Origin: Paracoccus haematequi
GTDB taxonomy: Bacteria > Pseudomonadota > Alphaproteobacteria > Rhodobacterales > Rhodobacteraceae
Reading direction: 5' to 3'
Assembly: GCA_945881965.1 (NCBI GenBank)
Contig: CAMCVS010000001.1
Location: 167,402 to 231,401 of the forward strand
Length of the DNA stretch: 64,000 nucleotides
Below the pieces are notes generated by a model. That model was not told where the DNA came from. It worked only from the letters and a program-made list of their open reading frames with translations, and ran no database searches. Below, in pieces: positions 15,434 to 24,734 of the stretch. Every line of letters begins with the position of its first letter. The stretch's first letter is position 1. The position numbers and the translations under genes are program-made.

Positions 15434-16650
15434 TGCCCGATCGCCGTCACGGGATCAACGCGGGCAGCGGCGCGGGCGGGCAGGATCGACGCCAGAATCG
15501 CGCCAATCACCGTCAGCGCGATCGCAAGCCCGTATGACCCCTGCGTGATGTCCATCGGCAGGGTGCCCGCGCGGAACGCATCGCGCGACGGGAACGGCAA
15601 CAGCGCCAGATACCCCAGCGCCGCCCCCGTCAGCCCGCCCAGCAGCCCCACCAGCGCACCCTGCGTGACAAAGACGAACACCACGAACCCGCGCCCCGCC
15701 CCCATCGCACGCATGATGCCGATCTCGGGGCGGCGGCGGTAGGTGGACAACAACAGCGCCGAGGCGACCCCGATCACGATGGTGATCAGCGCGAAGGTTT
15801 TCAGGAAATACCCGGTCTGCGCCTGTGCGTCCAACGCCTCCATCAACTGTTCCGCGCCCTCGGTCCAGCTTTTGGCGTCCATGCCGGTCAGACCCCGGAT
15901 GCGCAGCGCGGTGGCGTCGGCGGCGTTCAGGTCGGTCAGCTTGATCTCGATCCGGGTGACGCCCTGCGGCAGCGCGAACAGCGTGCGCGCAGTGGGCAGG
16001 CTGACATAGACGCTGCTGTCATCCAGCCGCCCGTTGCCGGTGTCATAAATCCCCGACAGCGTCAGCACCATTGCCACCCCGCTGGAGGATTGCAGCCGCA
16101 ACGTCTGTCCCAGCCGCAACGACAGGTCATCGGCCAAGGTGCGCCCCAGCAGGATCAGGCCCGACCCCAGCCGTTCTGACCCCTCGGTCATATAGCCGCG
16201 CAGGTCGAGAATCGCGGATTCGCGGCCCGGTTCCACGCCGGTGACGCTGACCTGCGCCACCTGCCCGCCGCGGGTCAGAAACCCCGCGCCGGTGATCTGG
16301 GGTGATACCGCGCGCACCCCCGGCACCGCCTCGATCAGCGGGATGAATGTCGCCGCCTCGGCCAGTGTCGCGGTGCGCGCCCGCCCGCGTTCGATCACCG
16401 CCAACACCTGCCCACCCGTCCCCAGCAACTCTGGCGCGATCAACAAGGCCGGATCGGCATCTTCGGCCTGAATGGTGACATGGCTGATATCGCCCACCGT
16501 GCGCGACAGGATGAACTCGGCCAGCCCGCCAATGAGCGCCGACATGAAGATAAAGATGAACACCCCCACCGCGACACCCACGACCAACAGCGCGGTCTGC
16601 GCCTTGGACGCGGTCAGGTAACGGATGGCGATTTTCAGGCCATACAGCAT
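15430..16650 (-). CDS. FtsX/MacB-like ABC transporter permease, 406 aa
   Basis: An N-terminal membrane helix (about 20-42), a large periplasmic MacB-PCD-like domain (about 45-265) and three C-terminal helices (about 280-400), the four-helix FtsX/DevC layout. The C-terminal ends in LPARAAARVDPVTAIGQ, the typical coupling-helix tail of this family. Its start overlaps the adaptor stop by one base. The partner ATPase and adaptor flank it. Exported substrate unknown. Confidence 0.9.
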   Translation of the reverse strand: MLYGLKIAIRYLTASKAQTALLVVGVAVGVFIFIFMSALIGGLAEFILSRTVGDISHVTIQAEDADPALLIAPELLGTGGQVLAVIERGRARTATLAEAATFIPLIEAVPGVRAVSPQITGAGFLTRGGQVAQVSVTGVEPGRESAILDLRGYMTEGSERLGSGLILLGRTLADDLSLRLGQTLRLQSSSGVAMVLTLSGIYDTGNGRLDDSSVYVSLPTARTLFALPQGVTRIEIKLTDLNAADATALRIRGLTGMDAKSWTEGAEQLMEALDAQAQTGYFLKTFALITIVIGVASALLLSTYRRRPEIGIMRAMGAGRGFVVFVFVTQGALVGLLGGLTGAALGYLALLPFPSRDAFRAGTLPMDITQGSYGLAIALTVIGAILASILPARAAARVDPVTAIGQ

Positions 16651-17831
16651 CAGGGCTGCGCCATCCGCGCCGCCTGCCCGTCCGTCAGGCCAGCGACATC
16701 CTGAATGACCACATCGCCGGGGGCCAGCCCGTCGGTCACGATCAGCCGCGCGGCGGGCCAGTCGATGACGCTGACCGTGCGGCGCGTGGCCACCCCGTCG
16801 CGCAGCACGAGCACACTGTCACCTTCGCTGTCGGATTTCACCGCTGCGCGCGGCACGGTCAGCGCGGCATCGCGGCTGTCCACCACGATATTGATGGTCA
16901 CAGTCAGGCCCACCGGCGCTGTCACCGCGTCATCAAACTGCAGTTCCACCGCCAGCCCGCCCGTCGTGGCATCGACACGCTGCGAGACATAGCTGACACG
17001 GCCCGCGCGCTGCGCCGCCTCGCCTGCCAATTGCATCACGGCGGGCTGACCCATCCGGATCTGGGTGGCATAGGCCTCGTCCACATCGGTTTCGACCTGC
17101 AACCGGTCCAGATCCGCGATGGTCATCAGCACGGTGGCCGCGTCGATGTTCTGGCCCTGCACCACGTCCAGCGTCAGCACGGTGCCCGTCATCGGGCTTT
17201 GCACGGTATGGTTGGCCAGTTGCACCCGCGCCTGATCCAGCATGGCAGAGGCGCGCACCACGTCCTGATCGGCCTGTTCGACCGCGCGCATCGCGGATTC
17301 CAGCGTGGTGCGGGTGACGTTGCCCGCCAATGCCTCGGTGCGCGCCAGCGTATCGGCGGCCTGCGCGCGGGTGACCAATGCAGCGTCCAGCCCCGCCACC
17401 GCCTGACGCACGACCGCCTGTTGCGCGGCGGTATCCACGCGCGCCAGTTCCGCGCCCGCCTGCACCTTGTCACCCTCGACCACCGGCACCACCGCCAGCG
17501 TGCCGCCCACCAAGGCGCGCACCGCAACCAAATTTTCCGCCGCGATACGCCCGTTGACCGCCAAGACCCGCGTCACCGGGGCCAGTGCCGCCGTTTCGAC
17601 CGCCACCACCACCGGCCCCGCATTCCACGGCTGGAAATAGGCCGCCGCCCCCGCGCCCAGGGCCAACACCAACCCCAGAGCCCAGACCAACGCCCGCCGT
17701 CCTGCACGCGGTGCCGCTGCGGCGGCGGGATCCGGCGCGCGCACCACCGGCAGGCGCGGCGGGGTGGTCACGGCGGACGCAAGGGTGGCGTCAGCCGTAA
17801 CGTCGGGTCGGTCGGAAGGGGACGAGGGCAT
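16650..17831 (-). CDS. HlyD/RND-type periplasmic adaptor of the ABC exporter, 393 aa
   Basis: A short cytoplasmic N-terminus rich in Pro/Ala, one membrane anchor (about 42-62, RALVWALGLVLALGAG), then barrel-sandwich and coiled-coil hairpin regions (AVNGRIAAENLVAVRA; ALVTRAQAADTLARTEALAG; VQSPMTGTVLTLDVVQGQNI) and a beta-barrel end. I start it at 17831 because GGAGC lies five bases upstream; longer in-frame starts (17858 or farther) lack a ribosome binding site. First gene of the exporter unit; no outer-membrane factor gene nearby. Confidence 0.88.
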   Translation of the reverse strand: MPSSPSDRPDVTADATLASAVTTPPRLPVVRAPDPAAAAAPRAGRRALVWALGLVLALGAGAAAYFQPWNAGPVVVAVETAALAPVTRVLAVNGRIAAENLVAVRALVGGTLAVVPVVEGDKVQAGAELARVDTAAQQAVVRQAVAGLDAALVTRAQAADTLARTEALAGNVTRTTLESAMRAVEQADQDVVRASAMLDQARVQLANHTVQSPMTGTVLTLDVVQGQNIDAATVLMTIADLDRLQVETDVDEAYATQIRMGQPAVMQLAGEAAQRAGRVSYVSQRVDATTGGLAVELQFDDAVTAPVGLTVTINIVVDSRDAALTVPRAAVKSDSEGDSVLVLRDGVATRRTVSVIDWPAARLIVTDGLAPGDVVIQDVAGLTDGQAARMAQP

Positions 17832-18191
17832 GCGCGGCTCCGAATCTTCAACAAGCATCTGCAACACGCCAGCACGCCGCCCGGACCGAACGGCAGCGCG
17901 TGACCTGACCGCGACATATCTGCACTGTTTCGACCCGGCGCTGATCTGGATCATGGCAGAGGTCACGGGCAGGCGACGCAAGGCCGCCGTCAACCTGCGC
18001 CGCACCGCCATTTTTCCGTGTGGTGTCATGCGGATGTTGCACTGCGGCATTACCGACTGACGCCATATCGGGCGTGGTGCCTTGTGCAACCGCCGCAACC
18101 ATCCGCGCTGCCGATGCTGCACCCGTTCACCCGGTCACAGCGCCGGACACGCCAACCGACCTTGACCCGAACCCTCTGAAAGGAAACGCCG
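17832..18191. other. Intergenic divergent region, no gene recognised
   Basis: About 360 bases between the leftward exporter and the rightward importer. Open frames on both strands read through it but have no ribosome binding sites and Arg/Ala-rich composition typical of out-of-frame GC-rich DNA. It must contain promoters for both units. AAGGAA before 18192 is the binding protein ribosome site. I see no convincing operator or hairpin. Confidence 0.6.
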
Positions 18192-19166
18192 ATGCGCCGC
18201 CTGATCCTGTCCACGCTTGCAGCCCTGTCCTTGTCCACCGCCGCCTTTGCCGAGGTCGCGGGCAAGCTGGTGCTGTATACCTCGCAGCCCAACGAAGACG
18301 CGCAAAAGACCGTCGATGCCTTCATGGCCGCCAATCCCGGCGTCACGGTGGAATTTGTCCGCGACGGCACGCCCAAGATCATGGCGAAATTCCGCGCCGA
18401 ACTGGCCGCCGGGGCACCGCAGGCCGATGTGCTGCTGATCGCCGACAGCGTGACGATGGAGGGCCTGAAGGCCGAGGGCCTGCTGATGGCCCATCCCGCC
18501 GCCGATATTTCCGCCTATGAACCCGGCATCATGGACGCGGATAAATCGTGGTTCGCCACCAAGCTGATCACCACCGGCATCGTCTATAACACCGCCGCCC
18601 CGGTGCAGCCGACGTCCTATGCCGACCTCTTGGCCCCCGACGTCACATCCGCCTTCATGATGCCCTCGCCGATGGCGTCGGGTGCTGCCACCATCCACAT
18701 GGTCGCCGTGACCGGCACCGATCTGGGCTGGGGGTTCTATGAAACGCTGGCCAAGCAGGGCGCGCTGGCCGATGGCGGCAACGGCGGCGTGCTGAAGGCG
18801 GTTGCAGGCGGCGAAAAGCTGTATGGTTTCCTCGTCGATTTCCTTGCCATCCGCGAAGCCGCCAAGGGCGCGCCGATCAAGTTCGTGTTCCCGACCGAAG
18901 GCGTGTCGGCCGTGTCCGAACCCGCCGCGATCCTTGCCAACACCAAGAACCCCGATGCCGCCAAGGCCTTCGTGGATTTCCTGATCTCGGCGCCGGGGCA
19001 GCAACTGGCCGCCGACATGGGCTATCTGCCCGCGCACCCGGCGATCACGCCGCCCGCAGGTTTCCCCGCGCGCGACACCATCAAGGTGCTGGCCTTTGAT
19101 CCGGCCAAGGCGCTGGCCGACGAGGCCGCCAACAAGGCGCGTTTCACCGCGATGTTCGGCGGCTGA
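18192..19166 (+). CDS. ABC transporter periplasmic binding protein, ferric-ion/aminoethylphosphonate type, 324 aa
   Basis: A Sec signal peptide (MRRLILSTLAALSLSTAAFA) ends near residue 20 and is followed by GKLVLYTSQPNEDAQKTVDAF, the start seen in AfuA/FbpA and PhnS-like class binding proteins. FMMPSPMASGAATIHMVAV and ANTKNPDAAKAFVDFLISAPGQQL are family landmarks. The ribosome site AAAGGAAA lies before the ATG. The permease and ATPase follow directly, giving a complete importer. Whether the ligand is Fe(III), a phosphonate or a polyamine cannot be settled by eye. Confidence 0.88.
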   Translation: MRRLILSTLAALSLSTAAFAEVAGKLVLYTSQPNEDAQKTVDAFMAANPGVTVEFVRDGTPKIMAKFRAELAAGAPQADVLLIADSVTMEGLKAEGLLMAHPAADISAYEPGIMDADKSWFATKLITTGIVYNTAAPVQPTSYADLLAPDVTSAFMMPSPMASGAATIHMVAVTGTDLGWGFYETLAKQGALADGGNGGVLKAVAGGEKLYGFLVDFLAIREAAKGAPIKFVFPTEGVSAVSEPAAILANTKNPDAAKAFVDFLISAPGQQLAADMGYLPAHPAITPPAGFPARDTIKVLAFDPAKALADEAANKARFTAMFGG

Positions 19167-19173
19167 TCTGCCT

Positions 19174-20916
19174 ATGAATGTGGACCATCGCGCAGCCCCG
19201 GCCTCCCGGTCGGGGCTGCGTTCCGTTCGGATGCAGCCCGTGCTGGGCGCGCCGCTGCTGCTGGCGCTGGTCGCGGTTGCGGCAGTGGCGTTGTTTCTGC
19301 TGCCCTTGGGTGCGATTGGCCGCTTGGCGCTGTTTGGCACGGGCGGCGGGATAGATGCGTTTGCGACCGCGCTGCAAAGCCCTTCGGTGCAGCGCGCGCT
19401 GTATCGTTCGCTGGAAAGTGCTGTCTGGGCGGCGGCCTTGGCCACGCTTGCGGGCGGGGCGTTGGGGCTGGTGATCGGGCTGACCGATCTTCAGGGGCGC
19501 GGCGCGCTGTCGTTTGCGATCCTGATGCTGATGATGATCCCGCCGCATGTCACGGCGATTGCGTGGATGCAGATGCTGGGCCCGTCCAGCGTGCTGTTGC
19601 AGGCGCTTGGCGTCGCACCCCTCCTAGGTGCCACCAACCCGCTCTATTCCCGCGCGGGCGTCATCGCGCTGTTGGCATTGCAGCAGGTGCCGCTGGTCTA
19701 TCTGACGTTGCGCGCCGCGCTGCGCGCCCTGCCCCGCGATCTGGCCGAGGCGGCGCGCGTCAGCGGCGCAAGCCCCGCGCGGCTTATGGCCCGCGTGATC
19801 CTGCCGCTGCTGGCACCGGCGTTCGTGGCGGGGTTCGCGCTGGCCTTCGTATCGGCGCTTGGCAACTTTGGGGTGCCCGCGCTGTTGGGCATCCCGGCGC
19901 GCTATGTGACGCTGCCGGTGCTGATGTGGCAGCGGCTGGCGTCAAGCGGGCCATCGGTGCTGGTGGATCTGGCGGTGCTGGCCGGCCTGATCGGCGCGGT
20001 GGCCGTCATTGCGGTCTGGGCGCAGATGTGGGTGATGCGGCGCAGCGCGGTGGCCCTGATCGGCCCGCCGCAACAGCCGCTGCGCCTGTCCTTGGGGCGC
20101 GCGCGGGGCTGGGTGGCGGCGGGGCTGTGGGCGATGCTGGCGCTGGTGCTGCTGGCCCCGCTGCTGGCGATGCTGGCGACGGCTTTGGTGCCCACCTATG
20201 GCGTGGCGCTGACCCCGGACACGATCACAGGTCGGCATTTTCACGAGGTGCTGTTCACTCAATCCGTGACCGCGCGCGCCTTCGCCAATTCGGCGATCTT
20301 GGCGGTGCTGGCGGGGTTGGGCGTGGCCGCATTGGCGCTGGCCATCGGGGCCTTGTCGCGCGGGCGCACAGGGTCTGGCGCGCGCGCCGTGGTGACGCTG
20401 GCAGAAGTGGCCTATGCCGTGCCGGGGCTGGTGATTTCGGTGGGCTTCATCATCGCCTTCCTCAACCCCCTGCCACTGCTGGGGTTTTCGCTTTATGGCA
20501 CGCACGCGATCATTCTGGGGGCCTATCTCAGCGCCTTTCTGGCCGTGGGGCTGAAACCCGTGGGCACCGCCTTTGCCGCGCTGGACCCGGCCCTGTCCGA
20601 GGCGGCGCGCGTGTCCGGCGCAGGGTTCTGGCGGCGGTTCTGGCGGATTGACGCGGCACTTGCCGCCCCTGCCGCCGCGTCGGGTGCGGTGCTGGTCATG
20701 CTGACGGCATGGAACGAGGTCACGCTGTCGGCCATCCTGTGGACGCGCGGGACCGAGACGCTGGGCACGGTGATCTTCAACTACGAGGACGGCGGATATT
20801 CCACGCTGGCCGCGGCGATGTCGGTAATATCGGTGCTGGCAACCGTGGCGCTTATGGCGCTGTTGCACCGGCTGGGCCGCAACCTGCCCCCCGGCATCAT
20901 CCCGTGGAAAGGTTAA
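19174..20916 (+). CDS. ABC importer permease with two fused membrane domains (FbpB-like), 580 aa
   Basis: About twelve transmembrane segments in two halves. Each half has the cytoplasmic EAA loop that contacts the ATPase: LAEAARVSGASPARLMARVILP (about 190-210) and LSEAARVSGAGFWRRFWRID (about 475-495). Two permease domains in one chain are usual for FbpB/AfuB and some phosphonate importers, so no second permease gene is needed. It starts at 19174, eight bases after the binding protein stop. The ATPase follows after four bases. Confidence 0.9.
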   Translation: MNVDHRAAPASRSGLRSVRMQPVLGAPLLLALVAVAAVALFLLPLGAIGRLALFGTGGGIDAFATALQSPSVQRALYRSLESAVWAAALATLAGGALGLVIGLTDLQGRGALSFAILMLMMIPPHVTAIAWMQMLGPSSVLLQALGVAPLLGATNPLYSRAGVIALLALQQVPLVYLTLRAALRALPRDLAEAARVSGASPARLMARVILPLLAPAFVAGFALAFVSALGNFGVPALLGIPARYVTLPVLMWQRLASSGPSVLVDLAVLAGLIGAVAVIAVWAQMWVMRRSAVALIGPPQQPLRLSLGRARGWVAAGLWAMLALVLLAPLLAMLATALVPTYGVALTPDTITGRHFHEVLFTQSVTARAFANSAILAVLAGLGVAALALAIGALSRGRTGSGARAVVTLAEVAYAVPGLVISVGFIIAFLNPLPLLGFSLYGTHAIILGAYLSAFLAVGLKPVGTAFAALDPALSEAARVSGAGFWRRFWRIDAALAAPAAASGAVLVMLTAWNEVTLSAILWTRGTETLGTVIFNYEDGGYSTLAAAMSVISVLATVALMALLHRLGRNLPPGIIPWKG

Positions 20917-20920
20917 GGTC

Positions 20921-21970
20921 ATGTCGATCACGCTGGACACCCTGACGCGGCGCTATGGCGCGACCCCTGCGGTGGACGCCCTTTCGGCGGATATCCCGAC
21001 TGGGTGTTTTTTCACCGTGCTGGGGCCATCGGGCTGCGGCAAATCCACTCTGTTGCGGATGATCGCGGGGCTGGAACCGGTGGACGCAGGCACCATCGCG
21101 CTGCAAGGGCGGCGCGTCGCGGGTCCCGGCCTGCATGTCGCGCCCGAGGCGCGCGGTGTGGGCGTGGTTTTCCAATCCTATGCGCTCTGGCCGCATATGG
21201 ATGTGCTGGGCAATGTCGCCTTCCCGATCGAGGCGGCAGGCACGCCCCGCCGCACGGCCCGCGCAGCGGCAGACGATCATCTGGCCAGTGTCGATCTGGC
21301 GGGCTTTGGCGCGCGCCGTCCTGCCGATCTGTCGGGCGGGCAACGGCAGCGGGTGGCGCTGGCGCGCTGTCTGGCGGCGCGGGCGCGCGTCGTGCTGATG
21401 GATGAACCGCTGGCCAATCTGGACCCGCATCTGCGCGCCGCGATGGAACACGAGATGGCCGCGTTTCACGCCCGCGCCGGGGCCACCACGCTGTTCATCA
21501 CCCATGACCAGCGCGAGGCGATGGCGCTGTCCGATCTGGTCGCCGTGATGCGCGCGGGGCGGTTCGAACAGGTGGCCCCGCCGCAGGTGCTGCATGACCG
21601 CCCCGCCAATGGCTTTGTCGCGGGCTTTATCGGGCGCGGCGTCGTGCTGCCGTGCACGGTCACGGGCGTTTCACCGGGCGCGGCGCGGGTGGCGCTTGCG
21701 CCCGGACTTGAATTTGACGCCCGCGCCGATGCCGCTGTCGCAGGTCCGGCGGCGGTGCTGATCCGCCCCGGCGATCTGCGGGTTGATGAGGCGGGAACGC
21801 CCGCGCGGGTCGTGTCCTGCACCTATCGCGGCGACCACTGGGAGGCGCAGGTGACCTTGTCCGGCCACGCCGCCCTCTTGTCGTTGCCACAGCGCGCGCA
21901 ACCGGGTGACAGCCTGCCGGTGGCGATCAGCGGCGGCTGGACCTGTCCGGGGTTGCTGTCAGGCGCGTGA
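20921..21970 (+). CDS. PotA/FbpC-type ABC transporter ATP-binding protein, 349 aa
   Basis: Walker A GPSGCGKSTLL (about 36-46), VVFQSYALWPHMDVLGNVAFP (Q-loop), LSGGQRQRVALARCL (signature), Walker B VVLMDEPLANLDPHLRA and switch FITHDQREAMALSD. Residues about 240-349 form a TOBE-like regulatory domain. The layout is that of the CUT1/FbpC/PotA ATPases that power ferric, polyamine and phosphonate importers. Last gene of the three-gene importer, convergent with the RTX gene. Confidence 0.92.
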   Translation: MSITLDTLTRRYGATPAVDALSADIPTGCFFTVLGPSGCGKSTLLRMIAGLEPVDAGTIALQGRRVAGPGLHVAPEARGVGVVFQSYALWPHMDVLGNVAFPIEAAGTPRRTARAAADDHLASVDLAGFGARRPADLSGGQRQRVALARCLAARARVVLMDEPLANLDPHLRAAMEHEMAAFHARAGATTLFITHDQREAMALSDLVAVMRAGRFEQVAPPQVLHDRPANGFVAGFIGRGVVLPCTVTGVSPGAARVALAPGLEFDARADAAVAGPAAVLIRPGDLRVDEAGTPARVVSCTYRGDHWEAQVTLSGHAALLSLPQRAQPGDSLPVAISGGWTCPGLLSGA

Positions 21971-22001
21971 CAGGCCCCGCACATTGGCCGCAGCGGTCAG
22001 G

Positions 22002-23972
22002 TCACAGGAACAGATCGACACTGTCCAGCGCCGCCTGCGTCAGGCCATCAACCTGTGACAGGGTGATCATGTCGGCGGTGCCCAAGGTGACGCGCAGGTT
22101 GCCGCCCGCGATCTGCGTCTTGATGGCACCCGCGCTGATCCCGACCAATTCCAACTGGTCCACGCCCAGATCGAAGTATTTCACGGTGTCGCGGCCTGCG
22201 CCGGTGGTGAACACGAATACATCCGCGCCCGCGCCACCGCCCAACAGGTCATTGCCGGTGCCGCCGTCCATGCGGCTGCCATCCGTGCTTGCGGTCAGGC
22301 TGTCGTTGCCCGCGCCGCCGAACAGCCAATCCGTGCCGCCGTCACCGATGATCTTGTCGTTGCCATCCTCGCCATACAGCCGGTCATTGCCGGCCCCGCC
22401 CCAGATCGCATCATCGCCCGCGCCGCCCATGACTGTGTCATTGCCGGCTTCGCCGAAAAGTTGATCTTTGCCGCCAAGACCCGACAGGGTGTTGGCCTGC
22501 GCGTTGCCGACGATCTTGTTGTCACGTGCGTTGCCGGTGCCGGTGGTGGCAGCGGTGCCCGCGCGCAGCCACAGCTCTTCAAAATCGGCTGCCAGCCCAT
22601 GCGACAGGTCCGAGATCACCTTGTCATAGCCCGCATTGGCCCCCTCGATCACCACATCGCCTGCGGTGTCGATGTAATAGACGTCATCGCCCACGCCGCC
22701 CGCCATTGTATCCGCGCCGGTCTGACCGTCCAGCACGTCATTGCCGGTGTCGCCGTCCAGCAGGTCGTTACCCGCGCCCGCGCGGATAAAATCATTGCCC
22801 GCGCCGCCATAGATGTCGTCATCGCCAAACCCGGCAAAGATTTTGTCATTGCCGCCATAGCCAAGGATCACCTCGGACGCGCCATCCGCGCCGTCGATGA
22901 TGTTGCCCTGCGCGTCGCGGTATCCGACGTTCAACGAATCATGCCCCGCCGTGCCATCCACCGGGGCGGGCAAGACTGTGACAAAGGCCGTGTCCGCCGT
23001 GCCGGTCGCGTCCGTGATGGTATAGCTGAACGATACCGGGTCCATCGCCGCCGTGGCCCAGACCGTCACTGTGTTATCGGCATTCAGCCGCAGCACCTCG
23101 CCCAAGGGCAGGGTGATCTTCTGGCCCACTGTCACCGCGATATCGTTCAGATGGCTGATCACCACACCCGTGCGCCCGATGATAGTGTCATTGCCCATCA
23201 ATGTGACCGTGGCCTCGCCCTTGGCGGTCACGGCCACCGCGTCATCTTGCGCGATCAGCACCGACTGCACCGAATCCGCCACGATCAGCAGCGCCGAATC
23301 GTAGACCGCATCGCCCGCATCCGCGATCCCGATGCGGATCGTGTTGACCTGCCCGATCGTGACCGGCGCCTTCAGCGTCAGAACGCGGGTCAGGCCGTCC
23401 ATTTCGGTGTTGTAGAGGCTGCCTGCGTTGTCGCGGAACAGGTTGCCGTTCACATCGAGGTTGATGTTGTCGATCGAGATGTCGCCGTCGCCCAGGCTCA
23501 GCTTGACCTTGACACCGTTGACCCAGATGCCGACCGCGTCGTTGTATCCCGAATTGACCCATTCCAGATATTCTTCCGATGCGAATACCAGCCGCATGGT
23601 CAGGGTATCGCCAACAGGGACAAAGCTGGCGTCAAAGAACGCCGCGTCATAGGTGCGAACCCCGGCGATGGCGTTCATGGCGGCGGTGTTGTCCAAACCG
23701 GTCGTGTCGGTCGACTGGTCTGCGGTCTGGTTGGCCAGATTGGCCGCATTGGTGAAATCCTGCGCCAATCCGGTGGACAGGATGACGCCCATTTCAGACG
23801 GCACCGAATCCGGGGCGACAGACGTGCCTTGGCTATAGATGCCCGCCGACAGCGGATCGCCGGTATAGCTGGCAGCGACGATACTGATGCCATCCCCGAA
23901 CATGGTTTCGGCAAGTTTGAGCGCCGTCACATTCGTCGTGACGGGCAGTTTGGTGGCAGAGACGGCAGTCAT
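22002..23972 (-). CDS. Secreted RTX calcium-binding protein with choice-of-anchor-L domain, 656 aa
   Basis: Residues about 15-235 match the choice-of-anchor-L type domain (ALKLAETMFGDGISIVAAS, TGDPLSAGIYSQG, LTMRLVFASEEYLEWV, GYNDAVGIWVNG). A linker with a cadherin-like beta region follows, then about ten RTX nonapeptides from 375 to 610 (GYGGNDKIFAGFGDDDIYGG and similar). It has no Sec signal; the C-terminus ends in a hydrophobic residue-rich tail (LDSVDLFL), typical of type I secretion substrates. AGAAAGGA precedes the ATG. It is the last gene of the exopolysaccharide unit, 44 bases after the sugar transferase; it may be a matrix protein. No type I secretion genes are in the window. Confidence 0.85.
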   Translation of the reverse strand: MTAVSATKLPVTTNVTALKLAETMFGDGISIVAASYTGDPLSAGIYSQGTSVAPDSVPSEMGVILSTGLAQDFTNAANLANQTADQSTDTTGLDNTAAMNAIAGVRTYDAAFFDASFVPVGDTLTMRLVFASEEYLEWVNSGYNDAVGIWVNGVKVKLSLGDGDISIDNINLDVNGNLFRDNAGSLYNTEMDGLTRVLTLKAPVTIGQVNTIRIGIADAGDAVYDSALLIVADSVQSVLIAQDDAVAVTAKGEATVTLMGNDTIIGRTGVVISHLNDIAVTVGQKITLPLGEVLRLNADNTVTVWATAAMDPVSFSYTITDATGTADTAFVTVLPAPVDGTAGHDSLNVGYRDAQGNIIDGADGASEVILGYGGNDKIFAGFGDDDIYGGAGNDFIRAGAGNDLLDGDTGNDVLDGQTGADTMAGGVGDDVYYIDTAGDVVIEGANAGYDKVISDLSHGLAADFEELWLRAGTAATTGTGNARDNKIVGNAQANTLSGLGGKDQLFGEAGNDTVMGGAGDDAIWGGAGNDRLYGEDGNDKIIGDGGTDWLFGGAGNDSLTASTDGSRMDGGTGNDLLGGGAGADVFVFTTGAGRDTVKYFDLGVDQLELVGISAGAIKTQIAGGNLRVTLGTADMITLSQVDGLTQAALDSVDLFL

Positions 23973-24016
23973 TCAGGTGTCCTTTCTGGGACTTTTGGAA
24001 ACTTTGGAGGGGGTAA

Positions 24017-24685
24017 TCAATAGGCACCCCGGCCGGTGATCACGGCCCCGAAGGTGCGCGAAATCAGGGCAAGGTCGGTGGTCAGACGGCCATCGGCGGC
24101 ATAGCGCAGGTCCATCTCGACCATGTCGTCAAAGCCGATCTCGGCGCGGCCGGACACTTGCCACAGGCCCGTGATGCCGGGCAGCACGGACAGGCGACCA
24201 TAGGCGCGCGGCGGATAGGCGCGCACCTCTTCCGGCAGACCGGGGCGCGGGCCAACCAGCGACATATCCCCCAGCAAGACGTTGAAAATCTGCGGCAATT
24301 CATCCAGCGACAGGCGGCGCAGCACCCGGCCCACCGATGTCACGCGCGGATCGTGGCGCGATTTGAAGCAAATGCCGTCCCGGTCGGAACTGGCCAGCAG
24401 CGCGGCGCGGCGTGCCTCGGCATCGGCATACATCGAGCGGAACTTGATCATGCCAAAGGGCCGCCCGTCCTTGCCGATCCGGGTCTGGACAAAGAACACC
24501 GGGCCGGGGCTGGACAGCCGCACCGCCATCGCAATTACCACCAGCACGGGCCAGAACACGGCCAATCCCATCAGGGTCAGCGTCAGGTCCAGCGGGCGTT
24601 TCCACCACCGGCTGGGGCGGGCAAAGGCCGAGGACAGCGAACCAGAGTTGACAGAGATCGCGCCGGGGAAAGTCAGAACAGACAT
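24017..24685 (-). CDS. Initiating sugar-phosphate transferase (polyprenyl-phosphate, ExoY/WcaJ family), 222 aa
   Basis: One N-terminal membrane segment (about 33-56) then the catalytic domain: SSPGPVFFVQTRIGKDGRPF, MIKFRSMYADAE, RRLSLDELPQIFNVLLGDMSLVGPRP and PGITGLWQVSGR, all hallmarks of the bacterial sugar transferase family (PF02397). It transfers the first sugar-1-phosphate to undecaprenyl phosphate at the inner membrane and starts the repeat unit. Length matches the short ExoY-type without the WcaJ N-terminal domain. Sits downstream of the co-polymerase gene in the leftward exopolysaccharide operon. Confidence 0.93.
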   Translation of the reverse strand: MSVLTFPGAISVNSGSLSSAFARPSRWWKRPLDLTLTLMGLAVFWPVLVVIAMAVRLSSPGPVFFVQTRIGKDGRPFGMIKFRSMYADAEARRAALLASSDRDGICFKSRHDPRVTSVGRVLRRLSLDELPQIFNVLLGDMSLVGPRPGLPEEVRAYPPRAYGRLSVLPGITGLWQVSGRAEIGFDDMVEMDLRYAADGRLTTDLALISRTFGAVITGRGAY

Positions 24686-24734
24686 CGTAGAGCCTCATGA
24701 GGTTGAAAAGATGTGGAAATTCAGGGGTTCAGGG

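Noticed and set aside
22300-22900. RTX nonapeptide region as a DNA repeat or CRISPR
   Set aside because: The periodicity is 27 bases with codon-level variation and encodes GGxGxDxxx; it is protein-coding repetition, not a CRISPR array.
22461-24023. 520-codon open frame antisense to the RTX gene
   Set aside because: Composition is dominated by Arg/His/Val/Asp, the mirror of the RTX repeat codons; no ribosome site or recognisable domain.
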